Shown: positions 54,016 to 61,875 of the stretch, one piece after another
How positions within the stretch are numbered: the first letter of the stretch is position 1
Layout: the number at the start of each line of letters is the position of its first letter
Made by a program: the position numbers and the translations under genes
From: Bradyrhizobium sp. SSBR45G
GTDB lineage: Bacteria; Pseudomonadota; Alphaproteobacteria; Rhizobiales; Xanthobacteraceae
Reading direction: 5' to 3'
NCBI RefSeq assembly: GCF_030159255.1
Contig: NZ_BSCT01000023.1
Location: 1-64,000 of the forward strand
Length of the DNA: 64,000 nucleotides
The notes under the pieces: generated by a model
The model's input: the letters and a program-made list of their open reading frames with translations, nothing else
Told to the model about the DNA's origin: nothing
Database searches by the model: none

Positions 54016-55089
54016 CCGCTGGATGCTTGCTTCGCTGACGCCCACCTCGCGCGCCGTGCTCACTATCGCCGCCCAGGTGTCATCCGGCAAGGGCACGCCG
54101 TTGGCGGTGCGCTCGGCCCGCGTCCTGCGCTCGGTGTCTCCGGGCACCAGCACCTGATCGACGCCGGCGACGGGCTTGGTCTCCCGGATGAAATCCGTGT
54201 AGCGGGTGATCTCGCCATCAAAGAAGTTGGCGGGATCGACCACCTTGGGATCAATGTAGATCGCCAGCATGCCGTTGGCGAAGCGCCGGTTCGCCGAGGT
54301 GGCGCCGGTGCCGGTCAAGGCGCCGCCGAGCAGCTCGCAGATGAAGGCCAGCCCCGAGCCCTTGTGCTCGCCGAAAGCCCGGATGGCGCCGGTTCCCTTG
54401 GTGTGGTCGCGCGTGCCCTCCATCTCATAAGGGCCGTACAGAACGGACGGATCTTCGCTCAGCGTCCCATCGGCATCGATCAGCGCGCCCTTGGGCAGCT
54501 TCTTGCCGCCGCGGCTCGCCACCAGAACCTTGCCTTCGGCGACGATCGAGGTTGCGAAATCCAGCACGATCGGATCCTGCCCCTGGCGCGGAATGCCGAC
54601 GCAGTACGGCGCCGTCGAGAACCGCTTCTCGACGCCGCCATACGGCGCCACCAACAAAGACCCTGCAGCGGTGACGAAATGGATCGACACCAGCCCCTCG
54701 GCGGCGGCCATTTCCGCCCAGTCGCCGACACGGCCGAGATGGCCGGAATTGCGCAGCGCCAGCGCGGCGAGCCCGCTCGTCTTGCACCTGTCGATGCCGA
54801 TCTTCACCGCCTGCGGCGTCACGGTCTGGCCGTAGCCGAACTTGCCGTCGACGACGACGAGCGACGGTGTGTCCACGACGATCTCAGCCGTCTGGTTGGG
54901 CACGATCGATCCCATCTTCTTCCAGCGGATATACACGGGAACACGGATCACGCCGTGACTGTCATGCCCCGTCAGGTTCGCCGTCGTGAGATAGGTCGCG
55001 ATCCGGCGTGCTTCTTCCGGTGAGGAGTCGGCATGCGCGAAGACGTCTGCGACGAAATCGATGAGGTTATCGACCTTGATGGTGACCAT
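54004..55089 (-). CDS. Ldh-family NAD(P)-dependent oxidoreductase (malate/L-lactate dehydrogenase type)
   Basis: The 361-residue protein belongs to the Ldh_2 family, which includes malate/L-lactate dehydrogenases, ureidoglycolate dehydrogenase and sulfolactate dehydrogenases. Family marks are the conserved His and Asp of TGHDSHGVIRVPVYIRWKK, ALRNSGHLGRVGDWAEMAA, FVTAAGSLLVAPYGG and the nucleotide-binding C-terminal half. The ATG at 55089 gives the usual N-terminus. It lies 15 bases after the LivF gene and 187 bases before the aldolase gene. Confidence 0.87.
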   Translation of the reverse strand: MVTIKVDNLIDFVADVFAHADSSPEEARRIATYLTTANLTGHDSHGVIRVPVYIRWKKMGSIVPNQTAEIVVDTPSLVVVDGKFGYGQTVTPQAVKIGIDRCKTSGLAALALRNSGHLGRVGDWAEMAAAEGLVSIHFVTAAGSLLVAPYGGVEKRFSTAPYCVGIPRQGQDPIVLDFATSIVAEGKVLVASRGGKKLPKGALIDADGTLSEDPSVLYGPYEMEGTRDHTKGTGAIRAFGEHKGSGLAFICELLGGALTGTGATSANRRFANGMLAIYIDPKVVDPANFFDGEITRYTDFIRETKPVAGVDQVLVPGDTERRTRAERTANGVPLPDDTWAAIVSTAREVGVSEASIQRAAS

Positions 55090-55104
55090 GAGCAGAACTT
55101 CCAG

Positions 55105-55833
55105 TTAACCCGCTTTGGCGTGACCGCCGAGATAGGCGGCGGCGATGGCTTCGTTGCCCCAGAGCTCGTCGGGCTTGCCGCCCAGAACGATACGCCCGGT
55201 CTCAAGCACATAGCTGTAGTCGGCGACCGACAATCCCATGCGCGCATTCTGCTCGACCAGCAAGACCGTGGTGGTGCGCCGGATCTCGGAAATGATGCGA
55301 AACACGGCCTGCACGATCACCGGTGCCAAGCCCAGCGACGGCTCATCGAGCAGCAAAAGCCGTGGCTTCGCCATCAGGCCACGGGCGACCGCGACCATCT
55401 GCAGCTGACCGCCGGACAGCGTCCACCCGAGCGCATTGGAGAAGGCGCGGATGTCCGGAAACAGGTCGAACATCGCGTCCGCCTCGTCGGACAATTGCCG
55501 CTTCGGCGCACGCCGGTTCGAGGCCCCGAGCATGATGTTCTCCTTGACCGAAAGCCCGGGAAACACCCTGCGGCCTTCGGGCACATGCGAGATGCCGAGC
55601 CGCACGATCGCCTCCGGCCCGAGGCCCGCGATCGACTTGCCGTCGAACAGGATCTCGCCCGCGGCTGGCTTGGCAAGGCCGGAAATCGCCCGCAAGGTGG
55701 TCGACTTGCCGGCGCCGTTGGCGCCGAGCAAGGTCACGACCTTGCCCTGCTCGACACTGAAGGAGACGCCGCGCAGCGCCTCGATCTCTCCGTAGCGCAC
55801 GACGAGGTCGCGAATGTCCAGCAGCGCCATCAT
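55105..55833 (-). CDS. Branched-chain-type ABC transporter ATPase (LivF-like)
   Basis: The 242-residue ATPase has Walker A LGANGAGKST, the family signature LSGGQLQMVAVARGLM, and Walker B LLLLDEPSLGLAP. The sequence type (DIRDLVVRYGEIEALRGVSFSVEQGKVVTLLG) is LivF. Tandem ATGs: the first (55833) overlaps the stop of the LivM-LivG gene by four bases, so the coupling is tight. It completes the importer. Confidence 0.92.
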   Translation of the reverse strand: MMALLDIRDLVVRYGEIEALRGVSFSVEQGKVVTLLGANGAGKSTTLRAISGLAKPAAGEILFDGKSIAGLGPEAIVRLGISHVPEGRRVFPGLSVKENIMLGASNRRAPKRQLSDEADAMFDLFPDIRAFSNALGWTLSGGQLQMVAVARGLMAKPRLLLLDEPSLGLAPVIVQAVFRIISEIRRTTTVLLVEQNARMGLSVADYSYVLETGRIVLGGKPDELWGNEAIAAAYLGGHAKAG

Positions 55834-57611
55834 TCGCTCCCGAGATAGGCGGAGACGACGTCGGGATGACGCAGCACCGCCATCGACTCGCCGTCCGCGA
55901 TGCGGCGTCCGAAATTGAGCACGGTGATGTGCTGGGCGGCCTCCGACACCAGCGTCATGTCGTGATCGATGATCAGGATGGTCAGGCCCTGCGCCGCGAT
56001 CCGCTTGAGCAGCTCATGCAGTTCGAGCTTCTCGGTCGAGTTGAGGCCCGCCGCCGGCTCATCGAGCAGCAGCAGCGTCGGATTCGACGCCAGCGCGCGG
56101 GCGATCTCGATCAGGCGCTGATGGCCATAGGAGAAGCTCGTGATCGGCTCGTTGGCGCGGCTGCCGAGGCCGACGAAGGTCAAGGCCTCCATCGCGCGCT
56201 CGGTGAGCGCAGCGCCGCCCCCTGCCCCGATCATAGTGTTGCCGGGACGCTCGGCGCCGATCTCGACATTCTCCAGCGCCGTCATCGAGCGGAACAGCCG
56301 GATGTTCTGGAACGTGCGGCCGAGGCCTGCGGCCGTCCGCTGATGCGGCGGCATCGTCGTGATGTCGACGCCGTCGAGCAGGATCCGGCCGGACGTCGCC
56401 TTGTAGAGACCGGAGAGCACGTTCAGGGTCGTCGTCTTGCCGGACCCGTTGGGTCCGATCAGCGCGTGCACCCCGCCGCGCCTGACCGCGATGTCGACAT
56501 TGTCGACGGCTTTCAGGCCGCCGAAATGCTTCGCCAGGCCCTGGACTTCCAGCACGATGTCGCCGCCGACCATGGCCGGCTTGAGCTGCAGCGTCTTGGT
56601 TGCGGGCGACGTCTTGATCTTGGTGCGCCATTTGTCCAGCGCCGCCGCGACGAAGCCCCAGATGCCATCCGGCATGAAGCGGATGATCAGGATCACGAAC
56701 AGGCCATAGATCGCCAGATACAGTCCCGGCACGCTCTTCAGGAAGCGCAGCCATTCCGGGATCAGGATCAACAGGCCGGTGCCGATCGCAGAGCCAATCG
56801 GCGAGGCCACGCCGCCGAGCAGCGACATCGTCAGGAACACGATCGATTCCGCAAACGAGAACTGGTCCGGGCTGACATAGGCGAAGCCACCCGCGAACAG
56901 ACCGCCGGCCAGCCCACCCAGCGCGGCACAGATCGCGAAGGCTGAGACCTTGGTCCTGAAGACATCGATGCCGTTGACGCCAGCCGCCAGCTCGTTGTCG
57001 CGCACCGCCCGCATCGCGCGGCCGAGCTTGGTATCCGGAAGATGCCAGACCAAATAGCCGACGATGGCCAGCATCGCGACGCAGAAGGCGAGATAGCCCT
57101 GCGAGGTCGTAAACAGCGCCGGACGTCCGATCCTGGAGACGCCGTCCGGTCCATGGGTCAGCCAGATCGCGTTGATCATGACCAGCGTGACGATCTGCTG
57201 GAACGAGATCGTCACCATCGCGAGATAGTGCCCGCCGAGCCGCAGGGTCGACATGCCCAGGAAGGCTCCCGCCGCGAGCGCCGCGAGGCACCCGGCCACC
57301 AGGCACAGCCAATAGTTCATCTGCAGGTCCGTGGTGCCGATGCCGACCGCATAGGCGCCGAAGCCGAAGAACGCCGCCTGCGCCAGGTTGATCTGGCCGC
57401 ACAGGCCGAGCACCACCGAGAGCCCGAACACCGCGATCGAGAACGTGGTCGCCTGCATCAGGATGTTGAGGACGTAGCCGTCGAACTGCATGCTGGCGGC
57501 CAGGGCCACCACGATCGCAGCGGCGATGAAATACGGCGCGTGCCTGACGAACGCAGGCCGCGTGCTGACGGCCGGCGCGGTGGCCGGCATGTTGTCGCTG
57601 CCCACGCTCAT
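55830..57611 (-). CDS. LivM-LivG fusion: permease joined to ATPase
   Basis: The 593-residue protein fuses two normally separate subunits. Residues 1 to about 325 form a LivM-type permease (about ten helices; QINLAQAAFFGFGAYAVG; GRAMRAVRDNELAAGVNGIDV). Residues about 335 to 593 form a LivG-type ATPase: Walker A GPNGSGKTTT, then GLGRTFQNIRLFRSMTALENV, signature-like FSYGHQRLIEIARAL and Walker B LLLLDEPAAGLN. The C-terminus carries the LivG-specific DHDMTLVSEAAQHI. The start overlaps LivH by four bases. Confidence 0.9.
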   Translation of the reverse strand: MSVGSDNMPATAPAVSTRPAFVRHAPYFIAAAIVVALAASMQFDGYVLNILMQATTFSIAVFGLSVVLGLCGQINLAQAAFFGFGAYAVGIGTTDLQMNYWLCLVAGCLAALAAGAFLGMSTLRLGGHYLAMVTISFQQIVTLVMINAIWLTHGPDGVSRIGRPALFTTSQGYLAFCVAMLAIVGYLVWHLPDTKLGRAMRAVRDNELAAGVNGIDVFRTKVSAFAICAALGGLAGGLFAGGFAYVSPDQFSFAESIVFLTMSLLGGVASPIGSAIGTGLLILIPEWLRFLKSVPGLYLAIYGLFVILIIRFMPDGIWGFVAAALDKWRTKIKTSPATKTLQLKPAMVGGDIVLEVQGLAKHFGGLKAVDNVDIAVRRGGVHALIGPNGSGKTTTLNVLSGLYKATSGRILLDGVDITTMPPHQRTAAGLGRTFQNIRLFRSMTALENVEIGAERPGNTMIGAGGGAALTERAMEALTFVGLGSRANEPITSFSYGHQRLIEIARALASNPTLLLLDEPAAGLNSTEKLELHELLKRIAAQGLTILIIDHDMTLVSEAAQHITVLNFGRRIADGESMAVLRHPDVVSAYLGSE

Positions 57612-58480
57612 GCCTTTTCCGCCACGCGTTCGCCGAAGATGCCCTGCGGGCGGAAGACCAGGAAGGCGACCAGCACCAGGAAGGCGAAGCCGTCCTTGTA
57701 CGGAACCGACACGTAGGCCGCGCCGAATGTTTCGATCACGCCGAGCGCGAGCCCGCCGATGATCGCGCCGGCGACGTCGCCGAAACCGCCGATGATGGTG
57801 GCCGCGAACGCCTTCAGCGCGATGGTCGAGCCCATCTGGATCGAGACGAACAGGATCGGCGCCACCAGGATGCCGGCGAGCCCGCCGAGAACAGCTGAAT
57901 AGATGAAGGTGATCATGATCATGGTGGACACGGAGATGCCGAGCAGCGAGGCCATCTCCTTGTCCTGCGACGTCGCCTGCAGCTTCTTGCCGAGCATGGT
58001 GTGCTCGAAGAACCAGTAGTTGAAGATGACGAGCGCGATCGTCACCGCGATGATCAGGAGATACTGGCTGTCGAGATAGACCGGCCCGAGCTGGATGCCG
58101 GGCGTCTCGAACCAGCCCTGCAGCACCTGCGGCTGCGGGCCGTAGATCGCCAGCACCGAATTGGCGAGCAGGATGGAGGCGCCGATGGTCGCAATGATCA
58201 CCGGCAGGTAGGTGCGGTGCCGCAGCGGATAATAGACGCCGAGATTGAAGATGACGCCGAGCAGCGCCATGCCGACCAGCGCGAGCACGAAGGACAGCCA
58301 GTACGGCAGCCCCATTTCGACGCACACGACCATCAGATAGGCCGCCACCATCGAGAACTCGCCTTGCGCGAAGTTCACCACATTGGTGGCACGGAAGATC
58401 AGCACGAAGCCGAGCGCGACCAGCGCATAGACGGCGCCGATGCCGATGCCCGTAAACAGCAGTTGAAGAACGAGATCCAT
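57608..58480 (-). CDS. Branched-chain-type ABC transporter permease (LivH-like)
   Basis: The 290-residue permease has about eight helices and the LivH hallmark NVVNFAQGEFSMVAAYL, followed by GLPYWLSFVLALVG and the loop QDKEMASLLGISV. The ATG at 58480 gives a normal N-terminus (MDLVLQLLFTGIGIGAVYAL). It follows the binding-protein gene by 90 bases, which include a strong hairpin, and overlaps the LivM-LivG gene by four bases. Confidence 0.92.
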   Translation of the reverse strand: MDLVLQLLFTGIGIGAVYALVALGFVLIFRATNVVNFAQGEFSMVAAYLMVVCVEMGLPYWLSFVLALVGMALLGVIFNLGVYYPLRHRTYLPVIIATIGASILLANSVLAIYGPQPQVLQGWFETPGIQLGPVYLDSQYLLIIAVTIALVIFNYWFFEHTMLGKKLQATSQDKEMASLLGISVSTMIMITFIYSAVLGGLAGILVAPILFVSIQMGSTIALKAFAATIIGGFGDVAGAIIGGLALGVIETFGAAYVSVPYKDGFAFLVLVAFLVFRPQGIFGERVAEKA

Positions 58481-58532
58481 CACAGACCGACGATGGTGAG
58501 AGGAGCCGAAACGCTGGTTGCGCCGAAGGCGA

Positions 58533-58557
58533 CCTCCCCGGCCCCAAGCCGGGGAGG
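58533..58557 (-). promoter_or_regulatory. Hairpin between the binding-protein and permease genes
   Basis: A 10-base perfect GC-rich stem (58533-58542 with 58548-58557, CCTCCCCGGC and GCCGGGGAGG) closes a CCCAA loop. Such hairpins after the binding-protein gene commonly protect its mRNA or lower read-through into the permease genes. There is no T-run. Confidence 0.6.
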
Positions 58558-58570
58558 CACGCGTCACGGG

Positions 58571-59716
58571 TCAGTCGTTGAACTCGATGTGCTTGTCGAA
58601 GACGATCGTGCCCTTCTCGTTGCGCACGATATTGTAGCCGTGCAGCCCGTCGCCATTCTGGTCGAAATTATACTCGCCTTCGGCGCCCGGGAACTTCTTG
58701 ATCGACAGGATGGCCTCGCGGACCTTCACCGGATCGGTGGTGCCGGCCTTGTTGATGCCCGCCGCGAGTACGGTGACGGCGTCATAGGGCCAAGAACTCT
58801 GGTTGTCCGGCGCCACCTTGGCAAGCTCGCGATAGGCCTTGCCGAAGGCCTTCGATCCCTCGCTCGACTCCTCGGCATAGTCGGCGACGCCATAGGTCCC
58901 GTAGAGCGCCGGGCCTGCGAGCTTCAGGGCCGTGATGTTGACGATCGACGGCGAGCCGACCCAGGGGATGTTGACGCCGAGCTGGCGCAATTGGCGGGCG
59001 AAAATGCCGAGATCGTTCTCGAAGGTGAAGTAGGAGCCGAGAATATCGGCGCCGGACTGCTTGATCGCGAGCACAACCGGTGTGAAGTCCTGGCTCTGGT
59101 TGGCATAGCCCTGGTCGAGGACCGAGGGAGCACCGAGCTTCTCCAGCGCGGAGCTGAGCGCCTTTCCGCCGGCGGTTCCGAACGCGTCGGTGGAGTGCAG
59201 CACGGCCCACTTCTTCTTGCCGAGCACGTTGACGCCGTAATCGGCGATCACGCGTCCGGAGTAGCTGTCATTGGGGCGGAAGCGGAACAGCCACTGGTTG
59301 CCCATATGCGTCAGCGTCGGATCGGTCCCGCCGATCATGACGGGCTTGCCGAGCTTCATCACGTCGGGCGAAATCGCATGCACCTGGGTCGAGCGGATCG
59401 AGCCGAGGAAAGCCACGATATCCGTCTGCGCGGCGAGCTTGGAGAAGGCCAGCACGATGCCGGGATTGGTGGTCTGGTCGTCCTCGATGATCAGCTCGGC
59501 CTGCTTGCCGAGAATACCGCCGGCCTTGTTGACGGCCTCCAGCGCAAGCTTGGCGCCCTTGATCGCGTAGCCGCCGGATTCCGCCGCAGGCCCCGTGACC
59601 GGTGCGCACATGCCGATCTTGATGGTCGCGGACTGGGCGCGGGCGCTGGTGACGACGGTGGGGGCTGCAAGGCCGGCGGCGATGCCGGCCGCGAATTCGC
59701 GTCTCGTGAGCTTCAT
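58571..59716 (-). CDS. Branched-chain-type ABC transporter substrate-binding protein (LivK-like)
   Basis: The 381-residue protein has a twin-arginine signal (KLTRREFAAG) followed by a hydrophobic stretch and cleavage near SARAQS, and then a periplasmic-binding fold of the Leu/Ile/Val-binding family (IKIGMCAPVTGPAAESG, GGTDPTLTHMGNQWLFRFRPNDSYSG). I chose the ATG at 59716, preceded by GGAGGAC, rather than the TTG one codon earlier. Its ligand is unknown; it may be a hydroxy acid or aromatic acid in view of the genes around it. Confidence 0.9.
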   Translation of the reverse strand: MKLTRREFAAGIAAGLAAPTVVTSARAQSATIKIGMCAPVTGPAAESGGYAIKGAKLALEAVNKAGGILGKQAELIIEDDQTTNPGIVLAFSKLAAQTDIVAFLGSIRSTQVHAISPDVMKLGKPVMIGGTDPTLTHMGNQWLFRFRPNDSYSGRVIADYGVNVLGKKKWAVLHSTDAFGTAGGKALSSALEKLGAPSVLDQGYANQSQDFTPVVLAIKQSGADILGSYFTFENDLGIFARQLRQLGVNIPWVGSPSIVNITALKLAGPALYGTYGVADYAEESSEGSKAFGKAYRELAKVAPDNQSSWPYDAVTVLAAGINKAGTTDPVKVREAILSIKKFPGAEGEYNFDQNGDGLHGYNIVRNEKGTIVFDKHIEFND

Positions 59717-60000
59717 CAAGTCCTCCCTGACCGCATTTCTTTGGCGGCTTATTATGTGCTCGGCTTGTTATCTGGCCGTCTGACGTGGTCGTCTCATGTG
59801 TTCGGCGTCACTGGCGGACGCGAACCCTCATGCTGTTTAAGGTCTCTTCTGCCATCCGTAAATTGATATCGCGGCAACTTCATAGATCACCACCACTTTC
59901 GTCGCCACAAAGGCGACAATCCGGTTACCGGCACCTCCACCCTGCCTAACACCTATGCACGAGCTATGCGTCATCTTCCTACGCTCATGCAAATTTGCAC
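59717..60000. other. Promoter region of the importer operon
   Basis: The 284-base region carries the promoter of the LivK operon. It ends at the stop of the hpaR gene and contains the palindrome TGCAAATTTGCA (59988-59999). No gene is seen. Confidence 0.5.
59988..59999. promoter_or_regulatory. Palindrome TGCAAATTTGCA near the importer promoter
   Basis: A perfect 12-base palindrome ends one base before the hpaR stop and lies upstream of the LivK gene. It shares TTTGC and GCAAA half-sites with the inverted repeat at 60541-60556 beside the hpaR start. Confidence 0.4.
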
Positions 60001-60516
60001 TTACGCGTCGTCGGCCTCGTCGGATGCGCCGAACTGCGCGAGACTGCCCTCCAGCTCCGCGAGCATTTTTTGCAGCGCGGCAAGCTTGCGCGCACCGTAG
60101 TGGCTGGCGATCGACGCATAGATGGCCTCGGAGCCCGGCGCGACCTGCGCGATCAACTTCATCCCCTTCGCAGAAATCGACAGCACGCCCCGGCGCATGT
60201 CGCGCGCATCGACCTCGCGCTGGATCAGGCCGCGCGCCTCGAGATCGCGCAGGATGCGGGAGAGGCTCGGCCCGAGCAGGAACGCAACCCGCGCCAGCTC
60301 CGTCACCTCGATGGAGTCGACCGCGGCCAGCGCGCGCAGGATCCGCCATTGCTGCTCGGTCAGCCCATGTGCGCGCAGATTGGGCCGGAACTGCCGCATG
60401 ACCGCCTCGCGTGCGCGCAACAATGCCATCGGCAGCGACTGCGAGAAGTCGCGCATCGGCACCTTGCGCGCATCCTTCGCCGCCTGCCTCGCGCCCTTGG
60501 CCTTGGTCTCGCTCAT
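60001..60516 (-). CDS. hpaR: MarR-family regulator HpaR
   Basis: The 171-residue MarR-family winged-helix protein has the HpaR-like opening SLPMALLRAREAVMRQFRPNLRAHGLTEQQWRILRALA, the recognition helix LGPSLSRILRDLEARGLI and the wing REVDARDMRRGVLSISAKG. HpaR represses homoprotocatechuate degradation genes and is relieved by the aromatic. I chose the ATG at 60516 (MSETKAKG). It is transcribed divergently from hpaH, and the shared intergenic region contains palindromes. Confidence 0.88.
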   Translation of the reverse strand: MSETKAKGARQAAKDARKVPMRDFSQSLPMALLRAREAVMRQFRPNLRAHGLTEQQWRILRALAAVDSIEVTELARVAFLLGPSLSRILRDLEARGLIQREVDARDMRRGVLSISAKGMKLIAQVAPGSEAIYASIASHYGARKLAALQKMLAELEGSLAQFGASDEADDA

Positions 60517-60540
60517 CTCACCACCCCGGCCGCCCAAAGA

Positions 60541-60556
60541 TTTGCACTGCAGCAAA
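60541..60556. promoter_or_regulatory. Inverted repeat TTTGC-N6-GCAAA between hpaR and hpaH
   Basis: A symmetric pair, TTTGC (60541-60545) and GCAAA (60552-60556), lies 24 bases upstream of the hpaR start. Its half-sites are the same as those of the palindrome at 59988-59999. Confidence 0.4.
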
Positions 60557-60582
60557 CGTCGTTTCGATTTGCCCGCGAAAAC

Positions 60583-60594
60583 TTAACATGTTAA
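60583..60594. promoter_or_regulatory. Palindrome TTAACATGTTAA, candidate HpaR operator
   Basis: A perfect 12-base palindrome 36 bases before the hpaH ATG, in the divergent hpaR-hpaH region. AT-rich palindromes of this form are typical MarR-family operators. Binding is inferred. Confidence 0.5.
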
Positions 60595-60630
60595 TCATCC
60601 GCCGCCACCTCTTTTCGGAGGGATCCCCTC

Positions 60631-61452
60631 ATGACCAATCCTCTCGTTCGCATGACGAGCGACCAGATTCACAGCTGCGCCCTGCGCCTGGATCAGGCCG
60701 AGAAGAGCCGCCGGCAGATCAGGCAGCTCTCCCAGGACTTTCCAGACATCACGATCGCCGATGCCTACGCGATTCAGAAGGCCTGGGTCGACATCAAGGT
60801 GAGCGAAGGACGTATCATCAAGGGGCACAAGATCGGGCTGACCTCGAAGGCGATGCAGAGCGCGCTCAACATCGACGAGCCGGATTCCGGCGTGCTGCTC
60901 GACGACATGTTCTTTGCCGACGGCGGGATCGTCCCGTCCGACCGCTTCATCGCGACGCGGATCGAGGCGGAGCTCGCCTTCGTCATGAAGCAACGTCTTT
61001 CTGGACCGGACTGCACTCTGTTCGACGTGCTCAACGCCACGGATTTCGTGGTGCCGGCGCTGGAGATTCTCGACACAAGGATCGAGCGGGTCGATCCGGA
61101 GACCAAGGCCACGCGCAAGATCTTCGACACGATCGCCGACAATGCGGCCAACGCCGGCATCGTCGTCGGCGGCCGGCCGCTGCGGCCTGTTGATGCCGAC
61201 CTGCGCTGGATCGGTGCGCTCTGTTATAAGAACGGACAACTGGAAGAGACCGGGCTGGCGGCCGGCGTGCTCAACAATCCGGCGACCGCGGTGGCGTGGC
61301 TCGCCAACAAGATCGCAGCCCACGGGCTGACGCTGGAGCCGGGCCAGGTGGTGCTGGCGGGCTCCTTCATCCGGCCGATCGAGGCCCGCAAGGGCGATAC
61401 GATCCAGGCCGACTACGGTCCCTATGGGACGGTGAGCTGCTATTTCGCCTGA
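60631..61452 (+). CDS. hpaH: 2-oxo-hept-4-ene-1,7-dioate hydratase
   Basis: The 273-residue FAH-fold hydratase is similar to MhpD and HpaH (TIADAYAIQKAWVDIKVSEGR, GHKIGLTSKAMQ, ALEILDTRI, PGQVVLAGSFIRPIEARKGDTI). It adds water to the intermediate of homoprotocatechuate degradation before the HpaI aldolase step. GGAGGG precedes the ATG. It is the first gene of the plus-strand hpa operon; hpaF follows after 24 bases. Confidence 0.9.
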   Translation: MTNPLVRMTSDQIHSCALRLDQAEKSRRQIRQLSQDFPDITIADAYAIQKAWVDIKVSEGRIIKGHKIGLTSKAMQSALNIDEPDSGVLLDDMFFADGGIVPSDRFIATRIEAELAFVMKQRLSGPDCTLFDVLNATDFVVPALEILDTRIERVDPETKATRKIFDTIADNAANAGIVVGGRPLRPVDADLRWIGALCYKNGQLEETGLAAGVLNNPATAVAWLANKIAAHGLTLEPGQVVLAGSFIRPIEARKGDTIQADYGPYGTVSCYFA

Positions 61453-61476
61453 CGCCTGCTCTGGAGCTGTCGCATC

Positions 61477-61875
61477 ATGCCGCATTTCAGCATCGAATAT
61501 TCAGCCAATCTCGACTCGCATCTCGACATGGGCGAGGTCTGTGAGATCGTCCGCAAGGCGGCCAGCGAGACCGGCATCTTCCCGATCGGCGGCATCCGTG
61601 TGCGCGCCATCCGCTGCGAGCATTATGCCATCGCCGACGGCAAGAGCGACTATGGCTTCTTGGCGATGCTGCTCCGGCTCGGCGAGGGCCGTAACCTCGC
61701 CGCACGGCAGAAGGCCGGCGCGCACGTCTTCAACGCGCTTTCTGACCATCTCGATCCCGTGTTCGCCAGCAGCAAGTTCGCGCTGTCCTTCGACATGCAG
61801 ATCAACGACGCCGCGACCAGCTGGAAACGCAACAACATCCACGACGCCCTGAAAGCGGAGGCATCCCATGGATAA
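61477..61875 (+). CDS. hpaF: 5-carboxymethyl-2-hydroxymuconate delta-isomerase
   Basis: The 132-residue protein of the CHMI family in the tautomerase superfamily begins MPHFSIEYSANL, so after Met removal the N-terminal Pro is the catalytic base, as in the family. Middle and end segments (GGIRVRAIRCEHYAIADG, LSFDMQIND) agree. It isomerises the ring-cleavage product. The last eight bases overlap the start of hpaE, so the two are coupled. Confidence 0.92.
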   Translation: MPHFSIEYSANLDSHLDMGEVCEIVRKAASETGIFPIGGIRVRAIRCEHYAIADGKSDYGFLAMLLRLGEGRNLAARQKAGAHVFNALSDHLDPVFASSKFALSFDMQINDAATSWKRNNIHDALKAEASHG

